From: Neurospora crassa OR74A
Taxonomy: Eukaryota > Ascomycota > Sordariomycetes > Sordariales > Sordariaceae
Direction: 5' to 3'
Length of the DNA stretch: 64,000 nucleotides
NCBI RefSeq assembly: GCF_000182925.2
Contig: NC_026504.1
Location: forward strand, 4,588,001 to 4,652,000
The notes under the pieces were generated by a model that was given only the letters and a program-made list of their open reading frames with translations, was not told where the DNA came from and ran no database searches. A program made the position numbers and the translations under genes. Below, piece by piece: positions 47,257-59,100 of this stretch; position 1 is the stretch's first letter; the number at the start of each line of letters is the position of its first letter.

Positions 47257-49359
47257 ATTGCTAGATCCTTATTTGGTTAGCTAACGCCGACGTTGGATGG
47301 CTGCTCGGAGTCCGCGGGGCATACGAAGCGGGCTCTATAATACCTTCTATAACTACTCTCCGGAAGATTAGGAATTTAAGGGCAGTTCAACTATACGTTA
47401 ATCTCTAGGGGGCAGTCTAGTAATATCGGGAGAAAAGGAGGCTGGCGCTAATAAGTAGGCTTTAGGGGCTTTCGGAGATAGAGCGAATATAATGCCGGGT
47501 GGGCCTCGCAGCTTGTACTAAAAGGTATAAGGATAGGGGAAATTAATATTTGGGAGCGGGGTTTTAATAGATTTAAGGACGTTAAGTAATAGTCTAACTT
47601 TAGCTAGCGCTTTCCCCTTCTACCGCTTTAATAGCTTTAAAAGCATTATCGATTAAGTATATTGTTATTTATTTTGTTATAATAGGGAAGGAGCTTATAG
47701 GTCTTATTGTTTAAGTATTATTCTTGGCGGCTTAGGAGACACTATGCGGCTTAATAATAATCGTTTATCGGTGGTTAATATCTGCCGTAGAGGGACCGTC
47801 GATGAGCTTGGGTTAGTAATAGTTAGTAATTAGGCAGAATTATTCCTTTTATTATTCGCTATACCTACGGAGGTTAATTATTCTACTAGTATAATTTCTA
47901 ATATATTATTTAATTTACTAGAGGAAGTTGAATTCGAATTAAAGGAAATTATAATCGCCGCCCTGCTCTGAATCTGCTATAACAACAATTGTGTTAAGGG
48001 TAGTATTTCGAGTAGTGAAGTCTATTGGAATCCGACTTCTACTAAATATTAAATTATTTGATTAATTAAATTTATTATTATATTAGGTAGTACGTCGGAT
48101 ATTAAGATGTCCAATTCGGCCGATATAGAAGGTTTGTATTAGTAGGGATATTGTACGTAGTTTAATTTATAAGGGTTGAATAGTAGTAGTAGCTCGCTCA
48201 TTATTACATCGCTCTCGGTTTTATACCTCGTATTTAATATTTTAGTATTAATATCCTTAATTTCTCTATCGTACAGAGCTACATCGAATAGGTCGAAATA
48301 ACTATTAACGGACTCGTCGTCGCCGTCGCCTATACGATAGATATAGTTATCGGCCGAAAATAGGTTAATGTCTAACGAGGAAAACGGTTCCTCCGTTAAA
48401 TCCAATAAATTTCGGTTATTAAACTTAAACGATATAAGTTGGGGGGGCGTTTTAATACCGTTGGTCGTTTGGCTGTCTCTACTAATAGGTAGTTGATAGA
48501 ATAATTGAACGTTGGGTTGTAAATGCGGGGGAGGTAATTCTATTAGTGTAATTGACTTTGGAAGTTAGGCTTCGTTATAAGGAATTTGTTAATAGTTAGT
48601 TAGTAGATTGTTGCGAGTATTGGGCGTCTAATTATTTTAAGCGACGGCTGGTTTGTCGTTGAGGTATTTTAGGATAATAGTTTATTTATTATTAATTTCT
48701 TAATTAATAGGCTATTTATTGTAAAAGTGCCGGTTATTATATAATCGATTCTCATCTTATTCTATTATAATAAGGAGGAATATTAAGCGTAGTTAATAGT
48801 TAGTAACTAATTAATTTTATTATTATTTGTCGACTAGCTCATCGTTTTGTTCGATTATTAGTAAGGTTGGTTAGGGTAGCGGTACTAGTTTGAGCGCTAC
48901 ATTAAAGAGTTATTTAGGGATATAATAATCGAAAATCTAATTTTCTAAGTAGGAGGCTAGAGGGACTTATTGCAATTAACGCATTAATTGTGTTATTAAT
49001 AATAATACAATCGACGTATTTTCGTTGGGTTGAAGTAGAATTGCGATAAATTAGTTAAATACTTCGCGTTTTGATTAATTTAGCCGTCCGATCTATTGAA
49101 AGCGCGGGTTTAAATAAATAAAATTTAATACGTAGCGTAGGTCTCTAATAGTTGCCGGGTTGGTTAAGTCTATTTTAAGTATAGTATTAATAAATAATAA
49201 TAATTAATTGGTTGGTTAATGGCGGTTCGGGAACCGATATGCAGCTTATATAAGCGAGGTGTAGTAGTCGGGCGAAGCGCTAGTCAACGAAATGAAGAGA
49301 TGATTTCTAAAAAGAAATCGAATAGTATAGTATGGTATGGGATGAACAATTTACATTAA
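47257..49359 (-). other. Long leader of the retrotransposon with an acidic ORF fragment
   Basis: About 2.1 kb between PBS and gag, long for a Ty3/gypsy element. It contains an 88-codon minus-strand open stretch (48,405-48,139) reading MDLTEEPFSSLDINLFSADN at its start, acidic and unrecognised. The rest is AT-rich without identifiable coding. Confidence 0.45.
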
Positions 49360-49375
49360 CTATTATTGGGCACCA
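49360..49375 (-). other. Primer-binding site
   Basis: On the minus strand TGGTGCCCAATAATAG lies one base inside the 5' LTR end. A PBS starting TGG pairs with a tRNA 3' CCA end; here it would need a tRNA ending GGGCACCA. The base assignment could be changed by RIP, so the tRNA is not named. Confidence 0.7.
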
Positions 49376-49376
49376 T

Positions 49377-49604
49377 TGTAAGACGAACGGCACGATAGAT
49401 GCAAATAGTCTTATAAATAATCTAATTGTATTATTTTTCTCTCGAATCTAACTACTGCTTAGATATATTGCGGTACTAGGTTTTATACCCGATGTATGGG
49501 CGGTTGAGCGCCCTGTCGAGCTTGCCCAGTGCCTGTCGAGCTTGCCTAGTGCTTGGCTATCAATTGTCCCAACTGTTAACCTTCCCTGGGCTGCTCCTCT
49601 TATA
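49377..49604 (-). repeat. 5' LTR (228 bp)
   Basis: Direct-repeat partner of the LTR at 38,163-38,390, the same length without indels. Its outer end reads CTTATA where the partner reads CTCACA, two CpA-to-TpA changes. Confidence 0.95.
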
Positions 49605-49609
49605 AGAGG
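49605..49609. repeat. Target-site duplication AGAGG (right)
   Basis: Second copy of the 5-bp duplication at 38,158-38,162. Confidence 0.9.
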
Positions 49610-51560
49610 TTAAAGTTGAATAAAACGACGGCGAACTTTGTAAATAGCAGTTTAGAACAATACTACTTAACGAAATCCTATATATATAGCAAAGTTATAT
49701 AGAAGATATTATTAGTAATAATATAATTATAGGGATAAAGCAATTAGTCTCTTTATATAACGTTATATATATCGCCGCTACCTATAATAACCGCCGCGCC
49801 CGGGTTATTATATATAATAAGACTATTCTTAGGAAGGACTTTTATAATAGGTATAATAATATTAAGTATGAGACTGTTATAAAGTTATACCTCTACTATA
49901 TTAATTAGTACTACTATTTTACTATATTATTCAAATTTCGGTTAACCGACCCGCCCGTTAATAAAATCCCTACTACCCCATCCTCCTATAGTAATATACC
50001 CTCTACTCCTACCCCTTCTCGTAGTTTAATCAATCTTTTTATTATTCTAATTCTATAAGCGGTCGATACGCCGTCGTTACAAGGGTTACAGATTCTAGCC
50101 GGCACCGAGAAGTCTAAATGCGTTACAATAAATACTATACTAGTAAAAATTAAGAAGAATCTAGAAGAGGATTAGTAGCGAGAGGAGCGTACGGGGGTAA
50201 AGCTACACAGTACCGTATATTAGGAGCTAGTATAGGCATAAGCGTACAATCTTAATTATAAATATAAGAATTACAATAAGGCTATTAAATACTAAATATA
50301 CTATATTATAAATAGGAGTATAACCTATTATAACCTCAATATTAAAAATATAAGTAAGTAGGTACGCACTATATTATTAGGGAAGGTTACGGTAATTAAC
50401 CCGCCATTTGAACTAGTACAAAATATATTAAGCAATAAGGCAATAGCCGCCTCTAGTACTAGCAATAATAGTAGTAAATATAAGGGAGGAAGTAATAATC
50501 TACTAATTAATATTAATATTATTAATAATATTAATAGTAGTAATAGTAGTACTAATATAGAAACTATAAATAATTTACTATAAGCTACACTAAGGAAGGA
50601 CAATTTTAGAAGTCCATACTAACTATACCCTCCTCCCCCATACCCGCTATACCCGCTACCATACTAATACTTCCCTCCCTACTTTTAATATCCCTAAATT
50701 TAACTACCTTATACCGCCGGCGGCTCTATTACTAATTCGGTAATTACTAGCGGTTATAATTACAATATAACGGACACTCTTCCCCTACCGGGTAAAGTAA
50801 TAATTATTAATTCGTATACGCCGTTAGAGTATTTTATTACCGTATTCTATAGGTACCCGACCGACCGCAAGATTTTTATTACTAAATATACTAATACTAA
50901 CCCTCCTCCTATTTCTACAACGACTATAATATCTATTTAATTATTAATACCGCTATTAATTATACTACTATTAGTAGCGGACGAGGAGGACGAAGGCAAG
51001 GAGATTAGAGATTCTTTAATAGAGGCTGGAGAATTATTTATACTATATCTACCCGTACCTTCGACTCTTAATCTTCGTTCGTTACCGCTACCCCCCGCCC
51101 CACTTAATTAGCCGGCCAAAGAAATTATTACCGAATTCTTCAAAACGTTCTATAAGCGTTATTATATCGGATTATTAACTAAAGTAATATTAGTATATAG
51201 AATTCTAATCGCTTTAAAGAATAAACTCCGGAATAAGGAGGCGCCGCCTAATATACTCGTGCTTAGAGAGTAGCTAGTAGAGTAGTTTACGAGGCTAGGG
51301 TTTAATTACAACTTCTATACAATATTTAGGGACGGTATTAAAGACTTCCTTAAAATTAAGTACGTAGTACTAGCAACGCAATTAAACTATAGTAAGTATA
51401 CCCTCTAACCCCCATTACTATAATTTAATTAATTAATATATACTTTAAACCTACAATTCAATATTATATTCGAATATAGCGTTACTAGAGTTCTCGCTTC
51501 TATAGTAAGTAGTACTACTACTAGCGGTCCTAATAAGTAATAACAATATTACGAATTGAT
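49610..51560 (+). mobile_element. Right part of the older decayed element
   Basis: The plus-strand frame that stops at the left LTR resumes here (REVKVE, then LVSLYNVIYIAATYNNRRAR, IPTTPSSYSNIPSTPTPSRS) and can be followed to about 51,400, broken mostly by TAG/TAA. It includes a Pro/Tyr-rich stretch (YPPPPYPLYPLPY, about 50,620-50,660), an acidic stretch (ADEEDEGKEIRDS, about 50,975) and EIITEFFKTFYKRYYIGLLT near 51,120-51,180. I do not recognise a transposase or polymerase motif, so the class is open. Confidence 0.55.
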
Positions 51561-51929
51561 TTATAGCGAAAGAGGGGGGTTTCTAGCATTTTGGTATTAT
51601 TATATAGATAAATACAATTTCTAGCACTTTTAATACTTCTAGTATTTCTAGCATTTTTAGTATTTTTAATATACAATTCAATTTAATATATATAAATCCA
51701 TTTCTCCCTTCTATACTTTCTACCGCCGCCTAAATATAATACCCGTTTCTCTATACTCAATTAGCTTATTAACATACAACTCACTATATTCTTTATTAAT
51801 ATTATTAAATCGATTTATTACTAACTTTATATTTTTAAAATAGCTACGAATTTATTACATTCTATACCCTACATCCTATATTAATTGCTTAAGAAACGTA
51901 GTAAAATCGTTATTTAATATTTTATTACT

Positions 51930-52600
51930 ACCCTTATTATAATATACCCTCTTAAACTACTATTTAAAATTGCTAAAATATACTTCGATAGGGTTAAACT
52001 CAAGAGAGTATAATAATAAATATTATAATAAAACCCCCTTCTAATTGTACGTATATTAGAATTCGGTATAGGGGTGCTAATTAGTATTATTTATTATTAA
52101 AATATTGTTACAATTAGGAAATAAATTTATTTTAAGGAGTAGGTATTTTACTATCTAGTCCCAAACCCTAGTTAAGTCCGTTGTACCTCTAAATACTAGT
52201 ATATCGAGTAGCTTATCTATTATAATAGCTAGGAAGAGGTAATACTATATACCGCGTACGAATTTACTTAATACTATTATAATAGTACTACGGAATGCCT
52301 AGTTAATATAACGAACGTTATCCCTTCGGTCTATATTAAATTCGTTATAAAATACAAACATCTTTATAGTAAATAAAAAGATTTTTAATATTTATTTAGC
52401 TATTAGTATAGGGGATTATTGTAATACCTTTATATAGAGTCGCTTCTTCTTCTACTTCTCCTATCGAAGGTACTACTATATAGTTTCAATTGAAACGTAT
52501 ATATTATACTCATTAGCTAGAAAGGCACAGATCTCATCGAAGTATAAATCGGGTTTTAATACGAAGAGGTTTATAATTTCTTTTATAATATTAGTTACAA
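51930..52600 (-). pseudogene. Decayed Tc1/mariner-superfamily transposase
   Basis: The minus strand reads KPDLYFDEICAFLANEYNIY and VSIETI (helix-turn-helix part), then YNEFNIDRRDNVRY, a VFRGTTDLTRV segment, FPNCNNILIINNTN near 52,110-52,075, and LLLYSLEFNPIEVYFSNFK near 52,020-51,960. The last two match the conserved blocks around the second and third acidic residues of DDE transposases of this superfamily; the second catalytic Asp position is Asn. Stops are mostly TAA/TAG. Inverted-repeat ends were not identified. The 100-N gap lies 220 bp to the right, so one end may be missing. Confidence 0.7.
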
Positions 52601-52818
52601 TTAATAAAATATAGAAAATAATATAATATACATTATACCTTAAGCGCCTATATAGGAAGCTTTCTAATATTCTAAGAAATTCGCAATAGTAAAAATGCCT
52701 TACTAGTATCTAATAAAGTACGTTTATATTTCTATATATTCTTTATATTTATACTAATAATTTTAGTAATATTATTAGGATATTCGTTATTTACTAGCAT
52801 TATTATTATTAATACCTT

Positions 52819-52918
52819 NNNNNNNNNNNNNNNNNNNNNNNNNNNNNNNNNNNNNNNNNNNNNNNNNNNNNNNNNNNNNNNNNNNNNNNNNNNNNNNNNN
52901 NNNNNNNNNNNNNNNNNN
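52819..52918. other. Assembly gap (100 N)
   Basis: Exactly 100 N, the conventional filler for a gap of unknown length. Sequence on its right begins with a CA dinucleotide run, a likely cause of the break. Confidence 0.98.
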
Positions 52919-52970
52919 GCGCACACACACCTCTTGCTAAGACTGTACAGGCGATTGAGTGTGGGAATAG
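52919..52970 (-). repeat. Inverted copy of 37,266-37,317
   Basis: Reads CACACACACCTCTTG followed by a segment matching the reverse complement of 37,266-37,317, with CCAAG to CTAAG and GCACAG to GTACAG differences. Similarity stops after GTGGGAAT. It brackets the AT-rich block 37.3-52.9 kb together with its partner. Confidence 0.8.
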
Positions 52971-55773
52971 TCGTTAGCTTATAGCTGAGCGGTAATAGTC
53001 TCAGTTCTCAATGACCTACACACCTCCAAAACCACCCTACCCCACCCGTTTTTACGGTAGTAGGTCTGAGCGGGTTTTACGTTTTTTAGCTGTCGGCTAT
53101 AGAGTAATAAATACTTTTAATAGGATTTTACTATAGTTAGAGTAATTTATTTACTATAGTTAGAGTAAATTAACCCCCGCCGTTACAATTAACTACTTAC
53201 TAAATAGACAATTCTAATACAAAACTCCGATTAGAGTAAAGTGTAGTAGGGTATAATATCCGATTTAATCGATCTATTAAATTTAATAGAATATTCGTTT
53301 TACGAAACGCCGCTTCCGCCTCTACGTAATGACCACTTTATATTCGTACTTGGTTCGTCCGACCTTACGTTCGAATTAAGCCTACTTTTAATTACGCCCG
53401 TTCTTGGCTATTCTATACCCATTTTGAACTATAATACTTCGAACCCAACTCTTACCCCTATTCTATATATTTTATTAGCTATTTCTAAAGTATTAGTACA
53501 ATTATATAACCCTAACAAATCGCTAGCTTATAATACTAAATAATATTAGTATAGCCTTTATCCTAAGAGGGGAAATTTTAAGTAATTTATTTGTAGTTAG
53601 GTTAAAGTAACCCGAAGCGACAATTAGTTATTTGGAGCTTATATAAAAGAATTTATTATATCCTTACGCGATAAAGACGTATACGAAGCCCTCCTTCGCT
53701 AAAGTATTATTATATAGTTTAAAGATAAAAGTAATTCGTTTAATATAGAGGTTTTTAATTAAGTACTTAGGGAGGAGTTAATATTTCTATTGCAATACCG
53801 ACCTAAAAATACTAAAAATAATAAAAAATTTAGCCCCCGATAGTCTAAACCTATTAAACCTAATAACTTTTAAAATAAAGATTCCGAACTTTATTATTCT
53901 AATTTTAAAATCGCCGAAATTAAAGAGCCTATCGATTTCAATTTATTCTTATTATTCGCGAAGTTTAGCGCTTCCTCTATAATTGGGGGGGGCAATACGC
54001 TTTATAATATTAAAGATTTGTATAATACCCGGTAGATTTTAAATATTATATAGTAAGGTATAACGCAATTTTAATAGCGCGCCTTTTAATTATATTTATT
54101 CTTTAAGGTATTAATATTCTATTAACGTACTTAATAACCGAAGTATAAACGCTATACTCGTTATATTGAATTTATATTACCTTATATTTATATAATATTT
54201 ATAATTTTTATAAGTATTTACGCTCCCTACAAATCGGATTTCTTTCTTTAGGTTATAGGTCTTTATATACGTATTAACGGTATAGCGAGGCGTATTTAGG
54301 ATATATTAGCTAAATTAGATATATATATTTTATATAGTAAAATAAATACTACTATTAAAACGTTTACAATTATTATAATAATTAATTCGGTTCGTAGATA
54401 TTCTATAATTAAACTAACGATCTTAGTAAAATCTTAAGCGTATTATATCCAATCCTGGTCTTATTATTATTTATAATAACTATAATTATTTCAATACCGT
54501 CCAAAGCCCTAGTATTGGTTGAAAGGATACTATGTACAACCTTACGACTTATTTACTAATAAGTAGTCCTAATATCTCCGGACTATTCCGACTATCCTAA
54601 TTCCAACCTACTATTCTATTCTAAAAGTTTTAAATTATTCTTTCCCTCGCCCTGACGCTACGTATATTTTATCCTACTATTAATTTACTTATTATAGAGA
54701 GATTGTAATCCCTATTCCTAATTATTAGTAATTAGGACGGTCTCCTAATATATACCTTCCTTAAAGTTAAACGTTATCGAATATTCTAAAACTTTATTCT
54801 CTAAACCTTTACTATCGATAAGAACGAAGGTAAACTAATTAATATTTACCGTCTTTATAATAAATTATTCTTTAACCTATTAGGAATAAGTTAAGAACAG
54901 TTCGGTAATAAGCTTTTTTTTGTTTATAGTAATTAGAAGATAATATTATATATCTATAAGATTATTTTCATTTAATTAGAAGTGTAGGCCGTATATAATT
55001 GGAAAGAGTAGATAGTGTCTGTCTTAGTATTTTTCTATATTAAATTCAATTTTATTAATTTAATTTTTTAGTATTTCTAGTACTTTATTAAATAGGATGT
55101 TTACAGCCTTGGTAGAGCTAAGAATATTAAGTTACAAAAAATTGAATTCTATTATATGTTACGGCTTCTTTACAATATATTCTATTTTAAAATTCTCACT
55201 TTCCTAATATAGAATTTTATTAATAGAGGGTTCCTAAATTTTAATTTCCTAAGTAGGAAAGCTATAAAAATAATAATTATAAATACTTTTCGGGCTAATA
55301 GCCCCTCTTATCTTTCTACGTAGCTTAATTCTATATATAATAAGATATTTACTTTAATAGGATATACTAGAAAATACCCAAATAATCTTAGTAATAGTAT
55401 AAATATACAATTCCGTAGTATTTATTAATACCTATATATTATATAAGTACTAATTATCTTTACCCGCGTAGTTAAATTCAATAATTATAGTATTCTTCGA
55501 AAAATTATTAATTTTCTACCCTTCTTCTTCTATAGTAGAAAAAGTATAAACTATAGGCCCAAAATACTATACTTTTTATAGTTATTACGTATAGATATAA
55601 CAAATTCTAAATTATCCGAGGCTATCCTAAAGTCTAAATTAGTACGGTATATTACAATTGGTAGTAAATAGAAGGAGATTAACCTAACGTTAGAATATAT
55701 TAATCGCTCTTTTGCCTTTAATATTAAATATAATAAGAATTCTACGTATAATATTAAATCTACCTTCACAAAG

Positions 55774-56169
55774 ATGTCTACTATCGGCCCCTTTACTATA
55801 GTTATTCGTAAAATAATTGAATTAGAATTCGGGCGGCCTAATAGAGGTAAGTATATTAACCCGTCCTTAGACGATAATATTATTAACTACGTATATAAGA
55901 TTTATACGAATAGATTCGCAATGTAGCGTTGTAGATTATTGGATTCCGCCGACTTTAACGCGTCCGACCTACGATAGGAAGGCCTATATACCCTATTTGT
56001 AAGTACGCTTGAACGGTTTAACAATAAGGAGGTACGATTAAATTATAGAGAGAATTATAAATATTTCGGCCTCTCTAAATTCGAGGACGATGACTTCGTT
56101 GTAGTTATAAATATTATTAGTAACGCTGTAAATTCTAGGGAGGAAAGCAATACTAATTTCATTATATAA
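55774..56169 (+). pseudogene. Short coding relic, unrecognised
   Basis: From the ATG at 55774 (MSTIGPFTIVIRKIIELEF) a 131-codon frame is broken by two TAG and ends at a TAA at 56167. The segments NPSLDDNIINYVYKIYTNRF and LERFNNKEVRLNYRENYKYF are charged and protein-like. Two stops in 131 codons is far fewer than expected for this base composition. No family was recognised. Confidence 0.4.
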
Positions 56170-59100
56170 GGGAAGTATATAGTACTCGGGTATAGAATAA
56201 TTTAATTAATAATCGCCTTAAGATATATTTAGACTAATTTATTTATATAGCCTAGGGTACTAACGTATTTAGCGGATCCTCCTATTACTATTTATATAAA
56301 TATAGCCTATCCCCTACAAATTCTATATTCTATTTACTTAATTTACTATAATTTATTTTAATTAGTATTACTTAACTACTTAACTATTCGCCCTATAATT
56401 CTAAATATTATATTAAGCGTATAGTATATTAGTAATAGTATTTATTTTAATTAGAGTTAACTTTTTAGTTGGTAATTAATAATAAAGACCTATTCGATTT
56501 TAAATTATTAGCGCTATTTCGATTTTTTTAGCGCTGTTTGCTATAAGACTACTTATTAGTCGGTTGTAGGTGGTAGGTAGATTGGGACCTACCTAGAATA
56601 ATTTTCCGGTCTATTAAGTACTTTATTATTTAAGTAGTAATTAGAGATAGGGACCTACTCTAGTTTAATCCGGCGTCCTAATCCGGCTAATGCGGTCTAT
56701 TATTTGAATCACCCCCTTCCCTTATCTTTTCCTTCTTTAACTAAACTTCTTCCTCCTTCTTCTACCTAACTTCTTCTTTTAAACCCCGGCCGTTTAGATA
56801 ATTATAATTTAAATAAACCCCCTTTGTAGCGAAACCCTAGCTATTTAGTAAATTACAATTAGAGTAAACTATTAGCGTAATAAAATATTATACCTCCGAA
56901 GGTTAAGAGGAGTAAGGTTAAAGGTAAGGCTAAGTTTAAAGTAGAGAACTATAATATTATTAATTAACTGTTTATAATAAACCTGGTGAAATTTTAGTAG
57001 TTATAAGGGTTATAATATTCTAATTTCTTTTAATATTGGAATATAAGTAAATATTTAGCCGTTTCCGGGATTAATAGTAATGTAATACTAATTTAGGCGG
57101 GGTATCCGGAATATGCCGGGTATTATAATTTAGATTATATACGTAGTAAATTTAAGGTTATTATAGTATAATTAAATGAGGAATTGGTATTCGTATAGAG
57201 AATTCTATAAGAGATTTCGCTTTCGGACCCCCTTTATAAGAAGGTAGCGAAATACCGAATATTTAGTTAGATGTTAGTATATTAGCTCCTTATTATTTCG
57301 GAATTATAAGGGAAGGATGCGGTTGTACTTTTTAGCTATAGAATAATAGGTTAGATATATTAGTATTTGGATTATAATTGTAAATTTCTCAATTATTATA
57401 CTTTATTTTAATTAAAGTGAATTAATTTACTTTAATTAGAGTAAAACGTAGGCTACTAATTCCCTTAACCTATTACCGCCCCTTATACTTTACTTTAATT
57501 AAAGCGAATTAATTTACTTTAATTGGAGTAAAATATAAGCTACCAACTCCCCTAACCTATTATTAGTCCTATATTACTATTCTTATTAAAGTAAAGTATA
57601 GGCTGCCTACTCTCTATCCTATAGCTAATTATCTATTGTATTTATTCGTATAAATCCTTATTAACGAATTATAGTAGCCGATTAGTTTAGTCCTTTAACT
57701 AACCTAAAGAAATCCTATAGAGAGTATTAGAAGGGCATTATATTCCTACTATATTAACCCCTCTTCTAATAGGCCCTAATAAACTTTAATAATGCCCAAT
57801 TCGGTTGTATTTTTAAAACTATTAAATTAATAGAATAGGACTAACTCCCTACCTACGCCGTCGCTATAAGGAGGGGCGACCTCTCTACCCCGGGACTTAG
57901 TAATTAATTAATTATAATATTAAAGGAAATTCTTATTGTAATTTTATACCTCGTGTTATAATAGTATTTAATTAAAGTATAATATTAGGGATCCGCCTAA
58001 TATATTAAGGCTCCTATTAATAACTAATATATAGTTAGCGGATATTATATTAATAATTAATTTAGAATATTCTAAGCCTTTACTATTTTTAATAATCGTC
58101 AATCCGGAAATATTGCCTTCGGGGTAATAAAGTCTTATTATAATACTAGGAATAAAGTACTAAGCCCCTTCGTTTTCCCTACTTCCCTAAATATAATTCT
58201 CGCTCTAGAAATAATATATAATTAATTACCCTATAACTAACTTAGTATTAAAATTATAAGTTTGTAGGATATTGTACTACAAACCTGTATAATTAAATAA
58301 CTAATATATCCTAATAGTACTATCGACTTTAAAAGGTTTAGCTATATTAGTAAAATAGCGTCTAGAATATATATACGATACGCTTTCGTAATATTATAGA
58401 TACTCTAGTCTAATATTAATGACGCGACCTTATTTTATATTAGGCTAGTAAATACGGATTTTAGGTTTAACCCTACATTATACCTAGATAAATATTGTTT
58501 AGACGTATATATTAAGAGGTTCTCTGCGTAGTAGCGTACCCTACGGCTTACTACTATATAAATTAATAATAAAAACTTTCTCCTTTTCTACTTTAAAAAC
58601 GACGTAACGAATTAATATATTATAATAGTATTTAATATAATCGATTGTATAATATAGTTAACTTAGGATTCCAAAGCCTCTTAGGAGGAGATTCGGAACT
58701 TAGTCTAATCCAAAATATAAAGTAACGTATAAATTAAAAGCCTTATTTACTATAGTTACCCTCTTAATTGTATTTATACGGATAGTAATTTAATTATTCG
58801 TAGTATATAAATACTTACGAGGCCTATAGATATTTCGAGAATAATAGAGGAAGATAATCCTCCTAAATTCAACTATAAATTATTTTAAGAGAAGTATAAT
58901 TAGGCGAATTAAGCTATTACTAATAAAAATAAATAGAGTCTTCTTCCCTATTAAGTTGTAAGTGAATTTATTTTACTCTAATTAAAATCCCCTTACTATT
59001 ATATTAATTAGAATAAAGCCCGGCCTATATTAACTATTAGTAAACGTATTTATAATTTATATTATATTATAATTATTACTTTATAGAGCGCTATTTATAA

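Larger units (their letters stand above)
38163..49604 (-). mobile_element. Complete, RIP-inactivated Ty3/gypsy chromovirus LTR retrotransposon (11.4 kb)
   Basis: Two 228-bp direct repeats (38,163-38,390 and 49,377-49,604) start TG and end CA (RIP-changed to TA in one copy), and are flanked by AGAGG duplications. The polypurine tract abuts the left LTR and the primer-binding site the right LTR, so the element reads on the minus strand. In its own order it has: 5' LTR, PBS, a 2.1-kb leader with an acidic ORF fragment, gag, pol with reverse transcriptase, integrase C-terminus and chromodomain, short tandem repeats, an extra unrecognised ORF, PPT and 3' LTR. Frames are broken almost only by TAG/TAA, and YVDD-position residues are changed to YINN, as RIP would produce. 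The element cannot be autonomous now. Confidence 0.93.

Noticed and set aside
50328-50603. 91-codon hydrophobic minus-strand frame
   Set aside because: Leu/Ile-rich reading of simple AT repeats; the plus strand carries the coherent relic frame.
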